From assembly GCA_029204225.1 (NCBI GenBank), contig MU831546.1, positions 126,001 through 190,000 of the forward strand: a stretch of 64,000 nucleotides of DNA, read 5' to 3'. Below, in pieces: positions 1 through 10,375 of the stretch. How positions within the stretch are numbered: the first letter of the stretch is position 1; every line of letters starts with the position of its first letter. Made by a program: the position numbers and the translations under genes. Origin of the DNA: Diphasiastrum complanatum (taxonomy: Eukaryota; Streptophyta; Lycopodiopsida; Lycopodiales; Lycopodiaceae). Below the pieces are notes generated by a model that was given only the letters and a program-made list of their open reading frames with translations, was not told the origin of the DNA and searched no databases.

Positions 1-440
1 CACTTTTGGAAAGCACCTAAGATCATACACAATAGCTTGAAGACAATACACACAACAATGCTCTCAATGGAGGAAGAAACAATGACAATGATCTATTGAT
101 CTCAATGAAGCATACAAAAGGTTTCTCCAACCTGTTCTCCACGACTTCCCTACTATTTATGGATGAGGAAGATGACTCTCTCTCCTCTCTCTAGAAGGTA
201 CTTGACCCTAGATATTCCCTATATAGGAAAAATAGCTAAAAATGGCTTATATGACCAAAATACATCAAAATGGTCTCATTTTGAAGGGTATGAAGTTTGA
301 CACTTCATCATACTGAAAAAATACAGTAAATAAAAACATTGTGGCCTGGTTCACACGTGTGAAACTCCAGAACCAAAACTATTTACAATTTTAGCCAATT
401 TAGGCCTCAAACTAGCTAGGAAATGTTGACAATTTTCACA
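1..440 (-). mobile_element. Copia family A LTR, partial (minus strand)
   Basis: Reverse complement of the first 440 bp of the family A LTR at 9709-10148, with no indel that I can see and only a few mismatches. On the minus strand it starts TGTGAAAATTGTC at 440 and runs off the left edge of the window. No polypurine tract lies beside the TG end, so it is either the 5' LTR of a minus-strand element whose body lies outside the window, or a solo LTR. It keeps TTCACACGTGTGAA (350-363), which is altered in the 9.8 and 15.6 kb copies. Confidence 0.9.
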
Positions 441-1346
441 CTTTGGGCTACTGTGAGATTTTGGACATTTTTTACAAAGGTTTTTTCATTTTTCTAGTTG
501 TTTTTTGGCAATTTTGGCAAACTAGCTGGGAAATAGCCTTCGCTTGACTAGTTGTAGAAACTGATGATGTGGCAGAACGTACTGCCATGTGGGTAAAGGT
601 TGGTTTGAGCAGATCAGAAAGTTATAAGGTCTAATAGATGTTTTTTTGGCTCTTTTTTGGACAGTTTGTCAAAACTACTTGGTTTTTTTTTGGTTTTCTG
701 ATTTTTAGGATCTATGGAAGGGATAGGGTGCTGAGATCTAATGTTTCTCACCTCTAAATCTTCCTCCACAAATCATACAAGCAACAAATCATGAAAGAAC
801 AACAAATCTAACCTCTACTCCACACTAAACTACCCCCCACACATCCATTCCACAAGCAAAAATCCCAAGATCGGAGATCCGAGTTGCAGTGAAAACTGAG
901 AGAGCCAGGCCTTCCTATGTGGAGAAAGAGGACTAGAAGTATGCAAAGAAAGAGTATTGAGATAATCCAGAATGCTTCAAGCAACAATGGGAGACAGCCT
1001 GAGTCCGACTAGAGACCACGAGGGGCTTCTCACTTGGGCAGTGGCTCACAAAAAATTGAATATTTTAAAATCTATGTGCAAATGCTGCAAACTTGATATA
1101 TAATCTATTAGCCACCACTTAGGCTAATCTAGTGATCCAAAAAGTGGCCAAATCCAACATGTGAACTCAAAAATTGCAATTGATCAAGTTTATAAACCTA
1201 TATAGGGTCTTGATCTACAAAAGATCCAATCTACAAATGCAAGAAACTCAATTTTGGTGTAGAATCCTCTCTAGCATGCTCTAGACTTGATATCTTCACC
1301 AAATCATTGATAGATATGATTTCCTCCTTCATAACCTGAAACACAA
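441..1346. other. Non-coding; right part is copia family D leader (minus)
   Basis: No coding region seen. About 1200-1346 is the untranslated leader of a minus-strand copia element: it lies directly downstream of the primer-binding site at 1347-1358, and the stretch around 1205-1295 recurs at about 27365-27452. The family A LTR appears to cut this leader short on the left. Confidence 0.5.
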
Positions 1347-1358
1347 GATCTGATACCA
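1347..1358 (-). other. Copia primer-binding site (family D)
   Basis: On the minus strand this reads TGGTATCAGATC, the plant copia primer-binding site matching the 3' end of initiator methionine tRNA. It directly follows an LTR ending TTTCACA. Confidence 0.8.
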
Positions 1359-1866
1359 TGTGAAAGAATTCAGATCATTGATGATTTAAATCCATAAACT
1401 GATCTTGGATTTAGAAAGAGAACAAATTAACAATCCTGCCAATGTAGAAAAATCAGCATCTACTCTATGAATGAGATGCAAACTCTAATAGAATTTGATC
1501 AAAACTGAATCATAACATAAAAAGAAGTCATTTTTTGTACAACAACAATACCCTATTGTATTTCACACTTGTGGATCTAAAAATAACAAATATTGATCAT
1601 TCTACACATAAAATTGTAAGCAATCACAAGTATAGTGCACGAATGGATAGTAGAACCCAAGAGAACCATGTATAAGCATGAAATGAGACAGAGAAGAGAG
1701 AAGATCTACTTCTCCATGAGTTACATCCTTTTATAACAGGTCCAAACTCTATTTGGCCACTCAGCTTTCCCTCCAAAATGTAAACCCTACTATTCTTGGG
1801 ACTAGATTTAAAGTAACCAACATTCAAATTTGAATCTACTCAAACTCGACTACCAACTTTCCCACA
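1359..1866 (-). mobile_element. Copia family D 5' LTR (minus)
   Basis: Bounded on its inner side by the primer-binding site at 1347-1358. On the minus strand it would begin TGTGGGAAAG and end TTTCACA, giving about 508 bp with TG...CA ends. The outer boundary is inferred from the terminal dinucleotide only, because no second LTR copy is in the window. Only leader sequence follows it, so the element is truncated. Confidence 0.55.
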
Positions 1867-2168
1867 CTTTCAAAAAGTGTTTATTCAAATGAAATTTAGA
1901 CTAATTAATTTGAAGCATTAGATCAAATCATTAAGGCTAATTTCTTCAGATCTTAAGAGGGTGAAGTTAATTCAAGCAAGAGAGTGCTGAAATCAAACTT
2001 TGAGGGAGTGAAATTGCTAGGAATTTTGAGTGAGTCTATTATACCATCATCCAAGCTTGGGAAAGGTTTATTGGGCCGAGACTAAAAGCTTCTTAGTGAA
2101 CTAGAAGTCTATCTTAGATCATTCACTTTCAAGAAATCTTTGTGCATTTCATAAGCAATTCATTCATT
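1867..2168 (+). other. Probable copia untranslated leader
   Basis: AT-rich, non-coding, directly upstream of a plus-strand copia gag fragment. No LTR boundary or primer-binding site is visible in it. Confidence 0.3.
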
Positions 2169-2790
2169 ATGTCATCCATGGTGGATTCTTATTAGAATCT
2201 AGTGAGAGACCAACATCCACAAATTATTCCATATGGAAAGTGAGGATGGAATCACTAATGGTGATCCATGACCTCTATGATATAGTTCTTGGAGAGGAGG
2301 TAAAACCTCAAGAAGATCAAGACCAAGTTAAATACAAAAAGAAGGCTAGATTGGCCTTGCATTACTTAAAAATGAATGTAAGCAATGACCCCTTGAAAGA
2401 GGTAGCTTCTTGTGTGTTGGCCAAAGAGGCTTGGGATTCACTTAAAGGCATTTATGAGTCCAACAACACTTCTAGGATACTCATGCTAAGGAATCAAGTG
2501 CTCCAAAGCGTGAAGGGAAGTGTAGAGAGTGCACAAGAATACGTGCTAAGAATTAAATCTCTAAATAAAGAGTTGGCTTCAATAGGAGATAAAATTCATG
2601 ATAATGAATTAATACAAGTCATATTGAATGGACTTGGTGATGAGTTCACCAATCTCGTTCAATCATTTGCCATTCAAGACCAACTTCCAAAAATTGATAA
2701 GTTACATAATGTACTTGTGACCTAGGAGAGTAGGATGCTACATCTCAAGGCAAGGATGGGGTCCATGTCACTACAAGGTGGTGATCACGT
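2169..2790 (+). pseudogene. Copia gag fragment (UBN2-type)
   Basis: Encodes the N-terminal half of a copia Gag (nucleocapsid precursor). The best open stretch is 2240-2725, preceded in another frame by the conserved start region (NYSIWKVRMESL) and followed by a stop and the remnant LLQGGDHVKV. Family landmarks present are the WKVRMESL segment, ALHYLKMNVSNDPLKEV, AKEAWDSLKGIYE and the LNGLGDEF segment. An indel near 2190 separates ATG and body, and an in-frame stop follows the VLVT segment. The zinc knuckle, protease, integrase and RT are all absent, so this is a truncated, non-functional gag. Confidence 0.85.
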
Positions 2791-3572
2791 GAAAGTACTG
2801 GAGGTGCCTTAATGTATGTGACTTCCTACTCCCTCTCTATTTTCAAGCTTTTTCGAAAATTCCTCTGAAACTCTAGGCCCAGCCTTTTGCACTAGGATAT
2901 TTTGCACGACTCCTAAAAAGTTGGGGGACCTTGGGCTCCTCGATCCTTCTATCTCCTCCCTTACTCTACTTTTTTGTTGAATTCACTCCAATTTTACTTC
3001 CCCTCAACCTTGGACACTTGTGATGACGACAATTCTTCCCCCCTTGCCTTCTCGAGACATCATTAATCCTTAGTCATACTTTCTCAAGTTCATGTTAAAA
3101 ATTCACAATTCTAGCTTGACTAGTTTTGGTCATATGACTTGTAAATAGTTAGATGGTCATGATGTGTCACACGTGCCAAATAGCATAGGATTCCATTCAT
3201 AAGGATGTTCTCAAGTAGACCTAAGTGTTAGAACCTTTGGAATGAGTCCAGATTATGCTTAGATACAAGAGAGAAAAAATAGGAGCTATTTTTGGTAGTT
3301 TTTGCATTGTTGAGGGATCTCCAAGATTCCAACCCTAACTTGCTAGGGATGAAAGATCCACCAAAATTAGCATTAGGGATAGGTTTAGGGCTACTCATAC
3401 CTACCCAAAACCGTGATGGATCATGTATATATAGGTGATGATATCTCACCAAAATCAATCAAGAAATTTCATGGTTTTTCTCTCATAATGGTGCAATTGC
3501 TCTCTATGTTCATAATTGTTTGAGTACTTGTGATTACTAATGATTATAGGATTGAATGTAGGTCTGGTGTAC
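2791..3572. other. Intergenic, nothing recognised
   Basis: No supported gene. The open stretch at 3228-3458 on the minus strand has no recognisable motif and no homolog in the window. Confidence 0.5.
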
Positions 3573-3714
3573 AGTAAATTTTCACAGGCGAAAAAGACGA
3601 AAAAGATGACACTATGTTTTTACACGTGATTTGTGACAGGCAAAAAAGATGACACTGCCCTACAAATGCTGAAGGTGCCCTTATAGAAAAAGTGAAGGCA
3701 CCCTATAAATCAAA
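3573..3714 (+). repeat. Copia family E LTR fragment
   Basis: Matches the middle of the family E LTR (about 28895-29035) in the same orientation, including GGCGAAAAAGACG, TTTTTACACGTGAT and GAAGGCACCC. Both LTR ends are missing. It joins directly to the ACCGCA-rich tract. Confidence 0.8.
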
Positions 3715-4570
3715 CATTCGCTAAAACCGCACTCACCCGTCTCCAACGTAATAAACTGCATCCCTCCTTCCTCAACCACATTAGACTGCAATCTACCGTA
3801 GCCATTGCCACCACAATCAACCACAACTGAACATAACCGAACGCAACTAACCTCAACCATCCGTCAACTGCATCAGATTGCAATCACCCGCACCCCACTG
3901 CAAACCGTAGAGACCGCATTCCCTTGTAGCACATGACTCCAATTGCACCTGAATATTAACCTGCACGCAAACACTCTGCCCAGCACACGACCTGCTTGCA
4001 AACTCTGCCTGCAACAAGACTACCACAACGCTCTACCCACGACCTACACAACTAGATGGCTCCCTGATCGGAACTCCTGACATCTTTCCTTGACAAACAC
4101 TGCATTCTGCACAAGCCCGGCCCTCCACACACCTCACCCTGCCTTCGTCCTGACCAAAGCTTTCTCCCAATAACCTACTTTAACCATTTCTAACCATCTA
4201 GCGTCAGCAACTACACGCACCCCATCTGCCCGCCCTTGAATCCTAGTGACAGTCCTCTACCGCCCACATCTCCCTCATCTCACTACACTGAGCCAACCAC
4301 CTTCTAACTACTTCCAATCTTGCGTCGTGACCACGGCACCGCACACGACCCGCATCCACCCGTAAACACCGCATACAACCGTAGACACCACAATCACAAT
4401 GCTTCCACCCTTCACTTGTCAGCCGCAATGATCCATAGCACCCACACCAGACCGTAGACCATAAACCGTAGGACCACCAAAAAAAAAACAAACTTTTCCA
4501 AAAATACCAAAAACTCGAAAAATCAAAAACAATTAAAAAAAACTCATACCCAACACAAAAAAGACACACC
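3715..4570 (+). repeat. C-rich ACCGCA-type leader of gypsy gag copy 1
   Basis: Purine-poor tract with many degenerate copies of ACCGCA, AACCGC and ACTGCA words, ending in an A-rich stretch (AAAAACTCGAAAAATC) just before the gag start at 4579. The same composition and the same A-rich end precede the second gag copy (33440-34210). I infer an untranslated leader or 5' region of this gypsy family. The minus-strand open frame at 4243-4569 is a by-product of its composition. Confidence 0.6.
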
Positions 4571-4578
4571 AGTCCTCA

Positions 4579-5990
4579 ATGGACCACCAAAAAGATCCTG
4601 AAGTCCCAGAAGATTATCCATACGAGGTCAGGTCCCCTGTAGCTGAACAAATCAGGCATCATAGGTTCTACCGAATGAGGGCCAAACTACAAGACCAATC
4701 AACAAACCCATTCGAGGGACAAGAATCTGATAGAGCCGAGTCTTCACGAGCACGAGCCCATTTTTCTGGAGAACCAACCCTAATGGAGTTTTTGCTACCC
4801 ACGGAGCTCATCTTGAGAGACGTACACCCAAGCTAGATCTACCAAAGTTTGACAGTAGTTCGGACCCTCAAAGATTTTTTGCAAATCTTTGAGAATGCAT
4901 GTGGTGTGTATGGCGAAACATCTCCCGATGCTATGGTCCAACTGTTTTCGATGACCATGATCGCTAAAGCACGTGATTGGTTTTTCAACCTTGATCGTGA
5001 CGAAAAGACAGATTTGTCAATTTTAAAAGAGTCCATTATCAAGCATTTTAAGCCCTTTCTCTTGGTTGAGATCCCTTTTGTAAAATTGAGTAACATCAAA
5101 ATGACAAAAGATGAACGCGTACGTGACTATATCGAGCGTTTCAAATGCCTCAAAAGTCAAGTACAAGAACAGCCCTCTGAACAGATGCTCATCATCTGGT
5201 TTTTAGTCGGCTTTCCAAGATGGATTAGACGCGAGCTTAAATCCAATGATGAATATATGAGTCTCAAATTAGCTATGTTTGATGCCATCAAGGAGGAAGA
5301 TGAAGGATTGGATGTTGACGAATCAAGGGAAAGACAAGCACCACATGCTCTTGTCCATGAGTCGAAGCCAATCGAGGACACCCGATATTCAGCTTTGGAA
5401 ATCCCAATTAGAGTTGCTTAATAAGCAACATCAATTGCAAATGGAGAAACTCACCAATGAGTTTCAAGCTACCGTGAAGTCTATCCAAAGCAGTATGCCT
5501 GGTCATTCAAACCCTGCACAGGTACCTTATGGACGAAAACCAATATGGTGCCCCCACTGCCGGGTTACGCATCCTACTGATGTTTGTCCTTCATATCAGC
5601 ATATCCAAGCACATACAATCTGACAATATGAAGAACAATCGTCACCATCTGGACATTCCTTGACTTATCATGAATACCCACCAGAAAGTCTAGAACCACT
5701 AGCCATACAAGATGGCTATGTTGTTATACAAGGGCCATTGCACACCAGATGTTTCATCTGTGGTGAAACTGGCCACTCAAGACCAAGTACCATGCTGAGT
5801 GTCCTGACTGTGTCAGAAAACACAATTTTAAAGACTGTCCAAAACAACCAGCTAAGATCCTACCTACCTGCCACATCAGTTTTGACTTACAATAGGATCC
5901 TCACGACAACAACACGAGCACCATAGCAACCAACAGTTAAATCTGCTGCTCAATCGAGAAGTTTCTTGTAAACTTCTACATCACTGTCCA
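4579..5990 (+). pseudogene. Ty3/gypsy gag pseudogene, copy 1
   Basis: Gag of a plant gypsy element, read through at least four overlapping frames (4579-4836, 4849-5421, 5279-5623, 5660-5926), so broken by frameshifts. Landmarks are the start MDHQKDPEVPEDYPYEVRSP, a retrotransposon gag core (FLQIFENACGVYG, MIAKARDWFFNLD, VRDYIERFKCLKSQVQ), a CPHCRVTHPTDVCPSY motif, and a CCHC knuckle start (CFICGETGH) whose last cysteine is lost. Copy 2 at 34224 shares start, leader and 3' end (near 5990). No protease or pol follows; the segment joins other repeats near 6000. Confidence 0.85.
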
Positions 5991-6039
5991 ATACACCAGC
6001 TCCGTTGCAGTGGGTCTTGCAACACATTAGGGGTCCTTT

Positions 6040-6113
6040 TATGTACAACATGAAATCTAGTGGAAATCACCATGGACATGGCCCCAAACTCGAGTATTTT
6101 ATTAATCTTCACA
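6040..6113 (-). repeat. Copia family C LTR tip (minus)
   Basis: Reverse complement of the first about 75 bp of the family C LTR (56681-56755), including TTAATCTTCACA at the LTR end and GGCCATGTCCATGGTGATTT on the other strand. It marks a broken junction between the gypsy gag and the copia RT fragment. Confidence 0.85.
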
Positions 6114-6605
6114 GTAAGCATTCGAGTCATCATCTCACTTGCTACACTTTATGTATGGGATATATGGCAAATGGATATTACAAATGCATTCTTGAATGGT
6201 GATCTTGAGGAGGAAGTGTACATGGAACAAACCCGAGAGCTACATTTCTACTATGAAGCCAAATCATGTGTGTCTTCTACAAAAGAGTTTGTATGGCCTT
6301 AAGCAAGCACCAAGGAATTGGTATGCTAAGCTTAACACTTTTTTACTCTCTCAAGGCTTTGTTATGAGTGAGTATGATCATTCACTTTATTATAGGTTTG
6401 CTGGACATGATGTTACCATCTTGCTAATCTATGTGGATGATATTATCTTGAGTGGTGGAGACAATTAAGATGTGGAGGATATCAAGAGTGCTCTTAAGAA
6501 GGAGTTTGAGGTGCATGATCTTGGTAACTTGCATTACATTTTGGGAATAGAAGTCATTAGAACTTTTAAATCTACTTTCATTTGTCAAGACAAGTATGCT
6601 AATGT
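6114..6605 (+). pseudogene. Copia reverse transcriptase fragment
   Basis: Middle of a copia RT, closely related to family A at 14200-14680. Visible motifs are ISLATLYVWDIWQMDITNAF, LNGDLEEEVYMEQ, KQAPRNWYAKLN, the catalytic YVDD in LLIYVDDIILSGG, and LGNLHYILGIEVI. A frameshift lies around 6290-6300 and a stop (TAA) follows SGGDN. It is cut at about 6605, where family Y sequence begins. Confidence 0.9.
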
Positions 6606-6774
6606 TGGCTGATTCTGACGAATCTCCAAAATACTTGGACAGAGCAACTCAAGAGCACCTCTCACCTTGGACCGAGGAACGAAGACTGAGAGCCAAGTAT
6701 GAGAGCCGAGAAATGCTAGTTAGGAATGGCAAGCAAGAACTGTGTAAGCCTCGTGGTGAATCCGGAAGATGGAA
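6606..6774 (+). pseudogene. Family Y ORF, C-terminal remnant (copy at 6.6 kb)
   Basis: Last part of the unrecognised family Y protein, read in the frame 6596-6814. The stretch EHLSPWTEERRLRAKYESRE with KPRGES aligns with the C-terminus of the copy at 39469-39771 (TSHSRLMRSLRKKRR, RMRAEHESQKV, EPHGES). As there, it is basic, followed by a purine-rich tract (GGAAGATGGAA) and the LTR start TGACCATGTAGGA. Everything upstream of this stretch is missing. Confidence 0.6.
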
Positions 6775-7240
6775 TGACCATGTAGGAACTAGTATTTCTA
6801 GACAAATGTTATAAATGCAAGTAGACCCCTCTTAAAAAAAGTAGAGTGAGCCACCTTTTGATGGTGACCACTAGTGGAGAGCATTATTCCACTTGTAGTT
6901 TGTGAAATGTGGAAATTCCACTAGGATGCCACCTAAGAAGCTCTCTTGCTTATTTAAGAGACTCCCTCTTTGTGTAGAGGAGCTTTTTGTGAATTGTATC
7001 AACTGAAATGAGAAGAGCCTGCACGAGTTTGGTGCATCCATTGAGTTCCTTGATTGTTCACAGATTCACTAAATCTGTGAACACAGTTTTGATGATTCTT
7101 TTACTTCTTCTTCGTTCTTCTGTAGTTACGGTTCTTACAGTTCTTCCTCTTATTAGAACAATTACAAAACAGAAGCGTTACTCAGATTGCAAAGTGTATT
7201 TCCCAGCCTGTCAGTGGGAGTCACGGATCTGATACTCGGC
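6775..7240 (+). mobile_element. Family Y LTR (3' LTR of a truncated copy)
   Basis: Starts TGACCATGTAGGA after a polypurine tract. Shares with the LTRs at about 37.63 and 39.77 kb the segments CCCTCTTAAA...GTAGAGTGAG, TGATGGTGACC, ATTATTCCACTTGTA, CTCTCTTGCTTATTTAAGAG and GCACGAG. TATTTAA (6951-6957) is the likely TATA box. The right boundary is uncertain. After about 7050 the copy diverges and holds a 12-bp inverted repeat (7055-7083) that the other copies lack. Confidence 0.7.
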
Positions 7241-7437
7241 TACATGCATAAACCAGTCATGTAACCAAACATAGCTCAAGAAGATCAATATTCTGAAACA
7301 GGGAGCAATCCTACCACTATCTACTAAATCAGAAAGTGATCAAGAATAAGATTACCTACTGAAACAAGGAACAAGAAATAAGTAACTAGATTCCTAACAG
7401 CATTTTAACAATCTAAGAATCAAGAAACACTCATTTC
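7241..7437. other. Short non-coding stretch
   Basis: Nothing recognised; could be the end of the family Y LTR. Confidence 0.3.
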
Positions 7438-8535
7438 TTGATGCCTAGATTGCTCAAGCACAATCAAGAACTGGAATGTAAGAAAGTATGCAAGATCTAC
7501 ACCACTATTCTGTGTCTTTTTCTTTGGCTTTCTCGCTTGTCGACGGCTCAGTTGTGTCCGTCTAAGGAAGATTTTGAGGATCAGCCTCAAAGCATGAGAG
7601 TTCCAAGTGAGTCCTCAATGACAATGGCCGAGTCATCAAATTGCATGCAGATTGTCCATTCAAGTGTGCATTTTGCAAGGGTGGTGAGCATTGGAGAGTC
7701 TACTATCTTTGAATACTTTTTGGAAAGTATTAGTAGACATGAGGTGACTTGTTTCTTACCTTTAAGATTCATGGTGTTTATTACTTTGTATAACAAGACA
7801 ATGAAATGGGATAACTATTTTTGATATTTCATAACAAATTAGTCCCATTTATTTGTATAACAAGACAATGAAATGAGATAAATTGACAAATGTTGTTGAT
7901 AAAGCAATTTCATTGGATAACTATTTTTGTAATAGTTTGAATAGAGTCATAAAAGATGAAACATCATTTTCTTTGGAAATCTTTGTGTCCACATGCTTTG
8001 TGCATGATCATTCCAATGTAAGGAACAAAGATTATCTTATTTCAATGATAGGAATAATGGTAGTGTTTTGCTCTTCAAGTAGAGATTGTAGAATCTACTT
8101 GTTTTCCACCAAAGAATTTGTCAATGGTGGAAATTTGATCTTTCAAGAGTGGAAGATTTGTGAGCTTGAAGAAGCACCTTTGGATCAACACCTTATTGAA
8201 TTCATTGATGTTTTGGAGTCAAGTCAAGTGGAGGAGCAAGCTCAAGACCCGAGGACTCCAAGAAAAATCTTGAATATCAAGATGGAGCCATCTAGGCTCA
8301 ATCATATGGATCAAGCAAGGCAAGTTGTCTTTGGCAGCATTATGTATGCACTTAATAGTTTTATTGATGTATCTTCAAGTGCACAAAATGCCTTGGAATC
8401 CATGGCTTGGCATGATGTATAGTTTTTGAAGTGTGCTACATGTATATAGACACATTTGTGGAACATCTTGTAAGGGATCCTTTAAGAGGTGGTGAAAGAT
8501 CCTTCATGGACATCATTCTCTATTGGAGTCTCAAA
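7438..8535 (+). pseudogene. Ancient copia integrase-RT relic
   Basis: Two long open stretches (7438-7824 and 7883-8422) and a tail align weakly but in order with copia polyproteins. IVHSSVHF matches the integrase segment LVHSDVHF with the catalytic Asp replaced by Ser. STCFVH...GIMVVF, IYLFSTKE and NLIFQEW match the region CFVH...G.MVGY, STSKV, VFHEE. PSRLNHMDQARQVV matches PSRLTYDEKGKQVV. About 8440-8530 reads VEHLVRDPLRGGERSFMDI, matching the MEHNVKDPIKGDERSFEDI type of RT C-terminal segment. The catalytic RT core is absent. It is the most diverged copia copy in the window, yet keeps a 179-codon open frame. Confidence 0.6.
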
Positions 8536-8633
8536 AGTTCCTTGTTTGTAGCTGGATTTTTTTGACACTTCTTAAAGCATTCATTCATCTAGCAAGAGAG
8601 TTGTAAATAGATCAAGCAAAATTTGAGGAGGAG
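8536..8633 (+). other. End of relic element with polypurine tract
   Basis: Ends in GAGGAGGAG immediately before TGTGAAG at 8634, the usual polypurine tract and LTR junction of the copia elements here. Confidence 0.5.
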
Positions 8634-9703
8634 TGTGAAGAATTGCCAAAAATTAGCAAATCTAGCTTGATCAAAAACCATGTAGTATAATGTAAATTTT
8701 GTACATAAATGGATTCCACACACGTGAGGCCAAGATTCCATGTGGCAATCCACTCCTAATGTAGGTTAGGTCAAGTCCATAGGGTTGGTCATGTCATTTT
8801 GGTGGTGATTCCTAGTTTATAGGACCTAAATCCTAGATTTAAGGTGAAAATTTGACCAACTAGCTATCTACCAAGCATGACTCTAGGAAATAGACTAGGG
8901 TTTCATTTTAGGACAAAAAGGCTGAGTTAACTTCTTTATTACATGCTGGAAATCCACCTGACTTCAAGAAGGAAGTCGAATTTGCTATGTATTCCAAGCT
9001 CCCATAGTAAGAGGATAGAAATTTTTGGAGCTCATTGGCAATCTCAAGCTAGTTCGCTATGTACATTGAGTTTTTGTGATCCAAATGAAACCAAATCGAT
9101 TTCTACTTGTTTCTCAGGTTGAAGGCCATACTACATCCTATATTACACACGTGTGGGTTCGGATTTCGATGTTGATCAATGCTTTTGATTATTAATGCTT
9201 GTTGTTTGTCAAATTGCCAATTTAGATCAACTTTTTTGTGTCTAGTTTTTTTATGGATTGTTAAGCAAGCATCCAATCACTCTTGTGGATCTTTTGTAGA
9301 TCCATTTATGGTCCTAAAGTACAGTACTTTCACAACACATGGCTTCAAATTAGTTTATGAAGGATGTTGTCAAGTCAAAGGTCTAGTTGAATCATTCTTA
9401 CTTGTGGTGGTGATTAATCAAATATTCAATACACTTGCCAAGCCTATATCTTTTTGTTGCTTGCTTGTATGGCCAAACACATGCATGGTTATTCATTTTA
9501 TCGACTCCATGTGTGACAAGGATAACCAATGATGGTGCTTACTTGATACACTTGGGAGTGTGGGGAGAAAGTTAAGAATTATTGGTGAAAAGAATAGTCA
9601 TATGGGCAAGCACATATGTTAGTTTGTTATTGAAAAGAAGTATGCAAGGAATACTCCTACTTTTAATGAATAGTGATCATGCAGAGTTGTTTCTTTGCTT
9701 GGT
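8634..9703 (+). mobile_element. Probable LTR of the relic copia plus unassigned sequence
   Basis: Starts TGTGAAGAATTGCC after a polypurine tract, so the left end is a 3' LTR start. The right end cannot be fixed because no partner copy is in the window. It contains CACACACGTGAGG (8737) and ACACACGTGTGGG (9145), the palindromic motif seen in other LTRs here. The open frame 9179-9532 has no recognisable motif and is not called as a gene. Confidence 0.35.
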
Positions 9704-9708
9704 AGTTT

Positions 9709-10363
9709 TGTGAAAATTGTCAACATTTCCTAGCTAGTTTGAGGCCTAAATTGGCTAAAATTGTAAATAGTTTTGGTTCTGGAGTTTTGCACGTGTGAAC
9801 CAGGCCACAATGTTTTTATTTACTGTATTTTTTCAGTATGATGAAGTGTCAAACTTCATACCCTTCAAAATGAGACCATTTTGATGTATTTTGGTCATAT
9901 AAGCCATTTTTAGCTATTTTTCCTATATAGGGAATATCTAGGGTCAAGTACCTTCTAGAGAGAGGAGAGAGAGTCATCTTCCTCATCCATAAATAGTAGG
10001 GAAGTCGTGGAGAACAGGTTGGAGAAACCTTTTGTATGCTTCATTGAGATCAATAGATCATTGTCATTGTTTCTTCCTCCATTGAGAGCATTGTTGTGTG
10101 TATTGTCTTCAAGCTATTGTGTATGATCTTAGGTGCTTTCCAAAAGTGGTAGGCTGATGTATTATGGACTGTATAATGCTATTTTGGGCCGCACTTGATG
10201 TTTATGGAAGTTTCCATTTGTGATAAATGCTTTTTGATCAAGTTCTTTGCATTCTAGGTAGCATAGAATGTGTTGCCAATTCCTAGCTTATGTAGTTTGG
10301 AGTGCAAGCATTCAAGCCAATGATCTTGGAGTTTAGATCCACTTAGGATCTGTATTTTTCACA
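9709..10363 (+). repeat. 5' LTR, copia family A
   Basis: 655 bp, TGTGAAAATTG...TTTTTCACA, with inverted ends TGTGAAAA and TTTTCACA. It carries two TATA-like elements (CTATATAG near 9923 and CATAAATAG near 9989), the second being the likelier promoter TATA, followed by a purine-rich GAGAGAGGAGAGAGAG stretch between them. GCACGTGTGAAC (9789-9800) is a decayed form of the recurrent palindrome. Confidence 0.95.
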
Positions 10364-10375
10364 TGGTATCAGAGC
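10364..10375 (+). other. Primer-binding site, copia family A
   Basis: TGGTATCAGAGC, directly after the LTR end CACA; complementary to the 3' end of plant initiator methionine tRNA, which primes minus-strand DNA synthesis. Confidence 0.93.

Noticed and set aside
3228-3458. 76-codon minus-strand open frame
   Set aside because: No recognisable motif and ordinary length for chance in this composition.
9179-9532. 117-codon open frame, Cys-rich
   Set aside because: No motif, no homolog in the window, lies in probable LTR or spacer; insufficient support.
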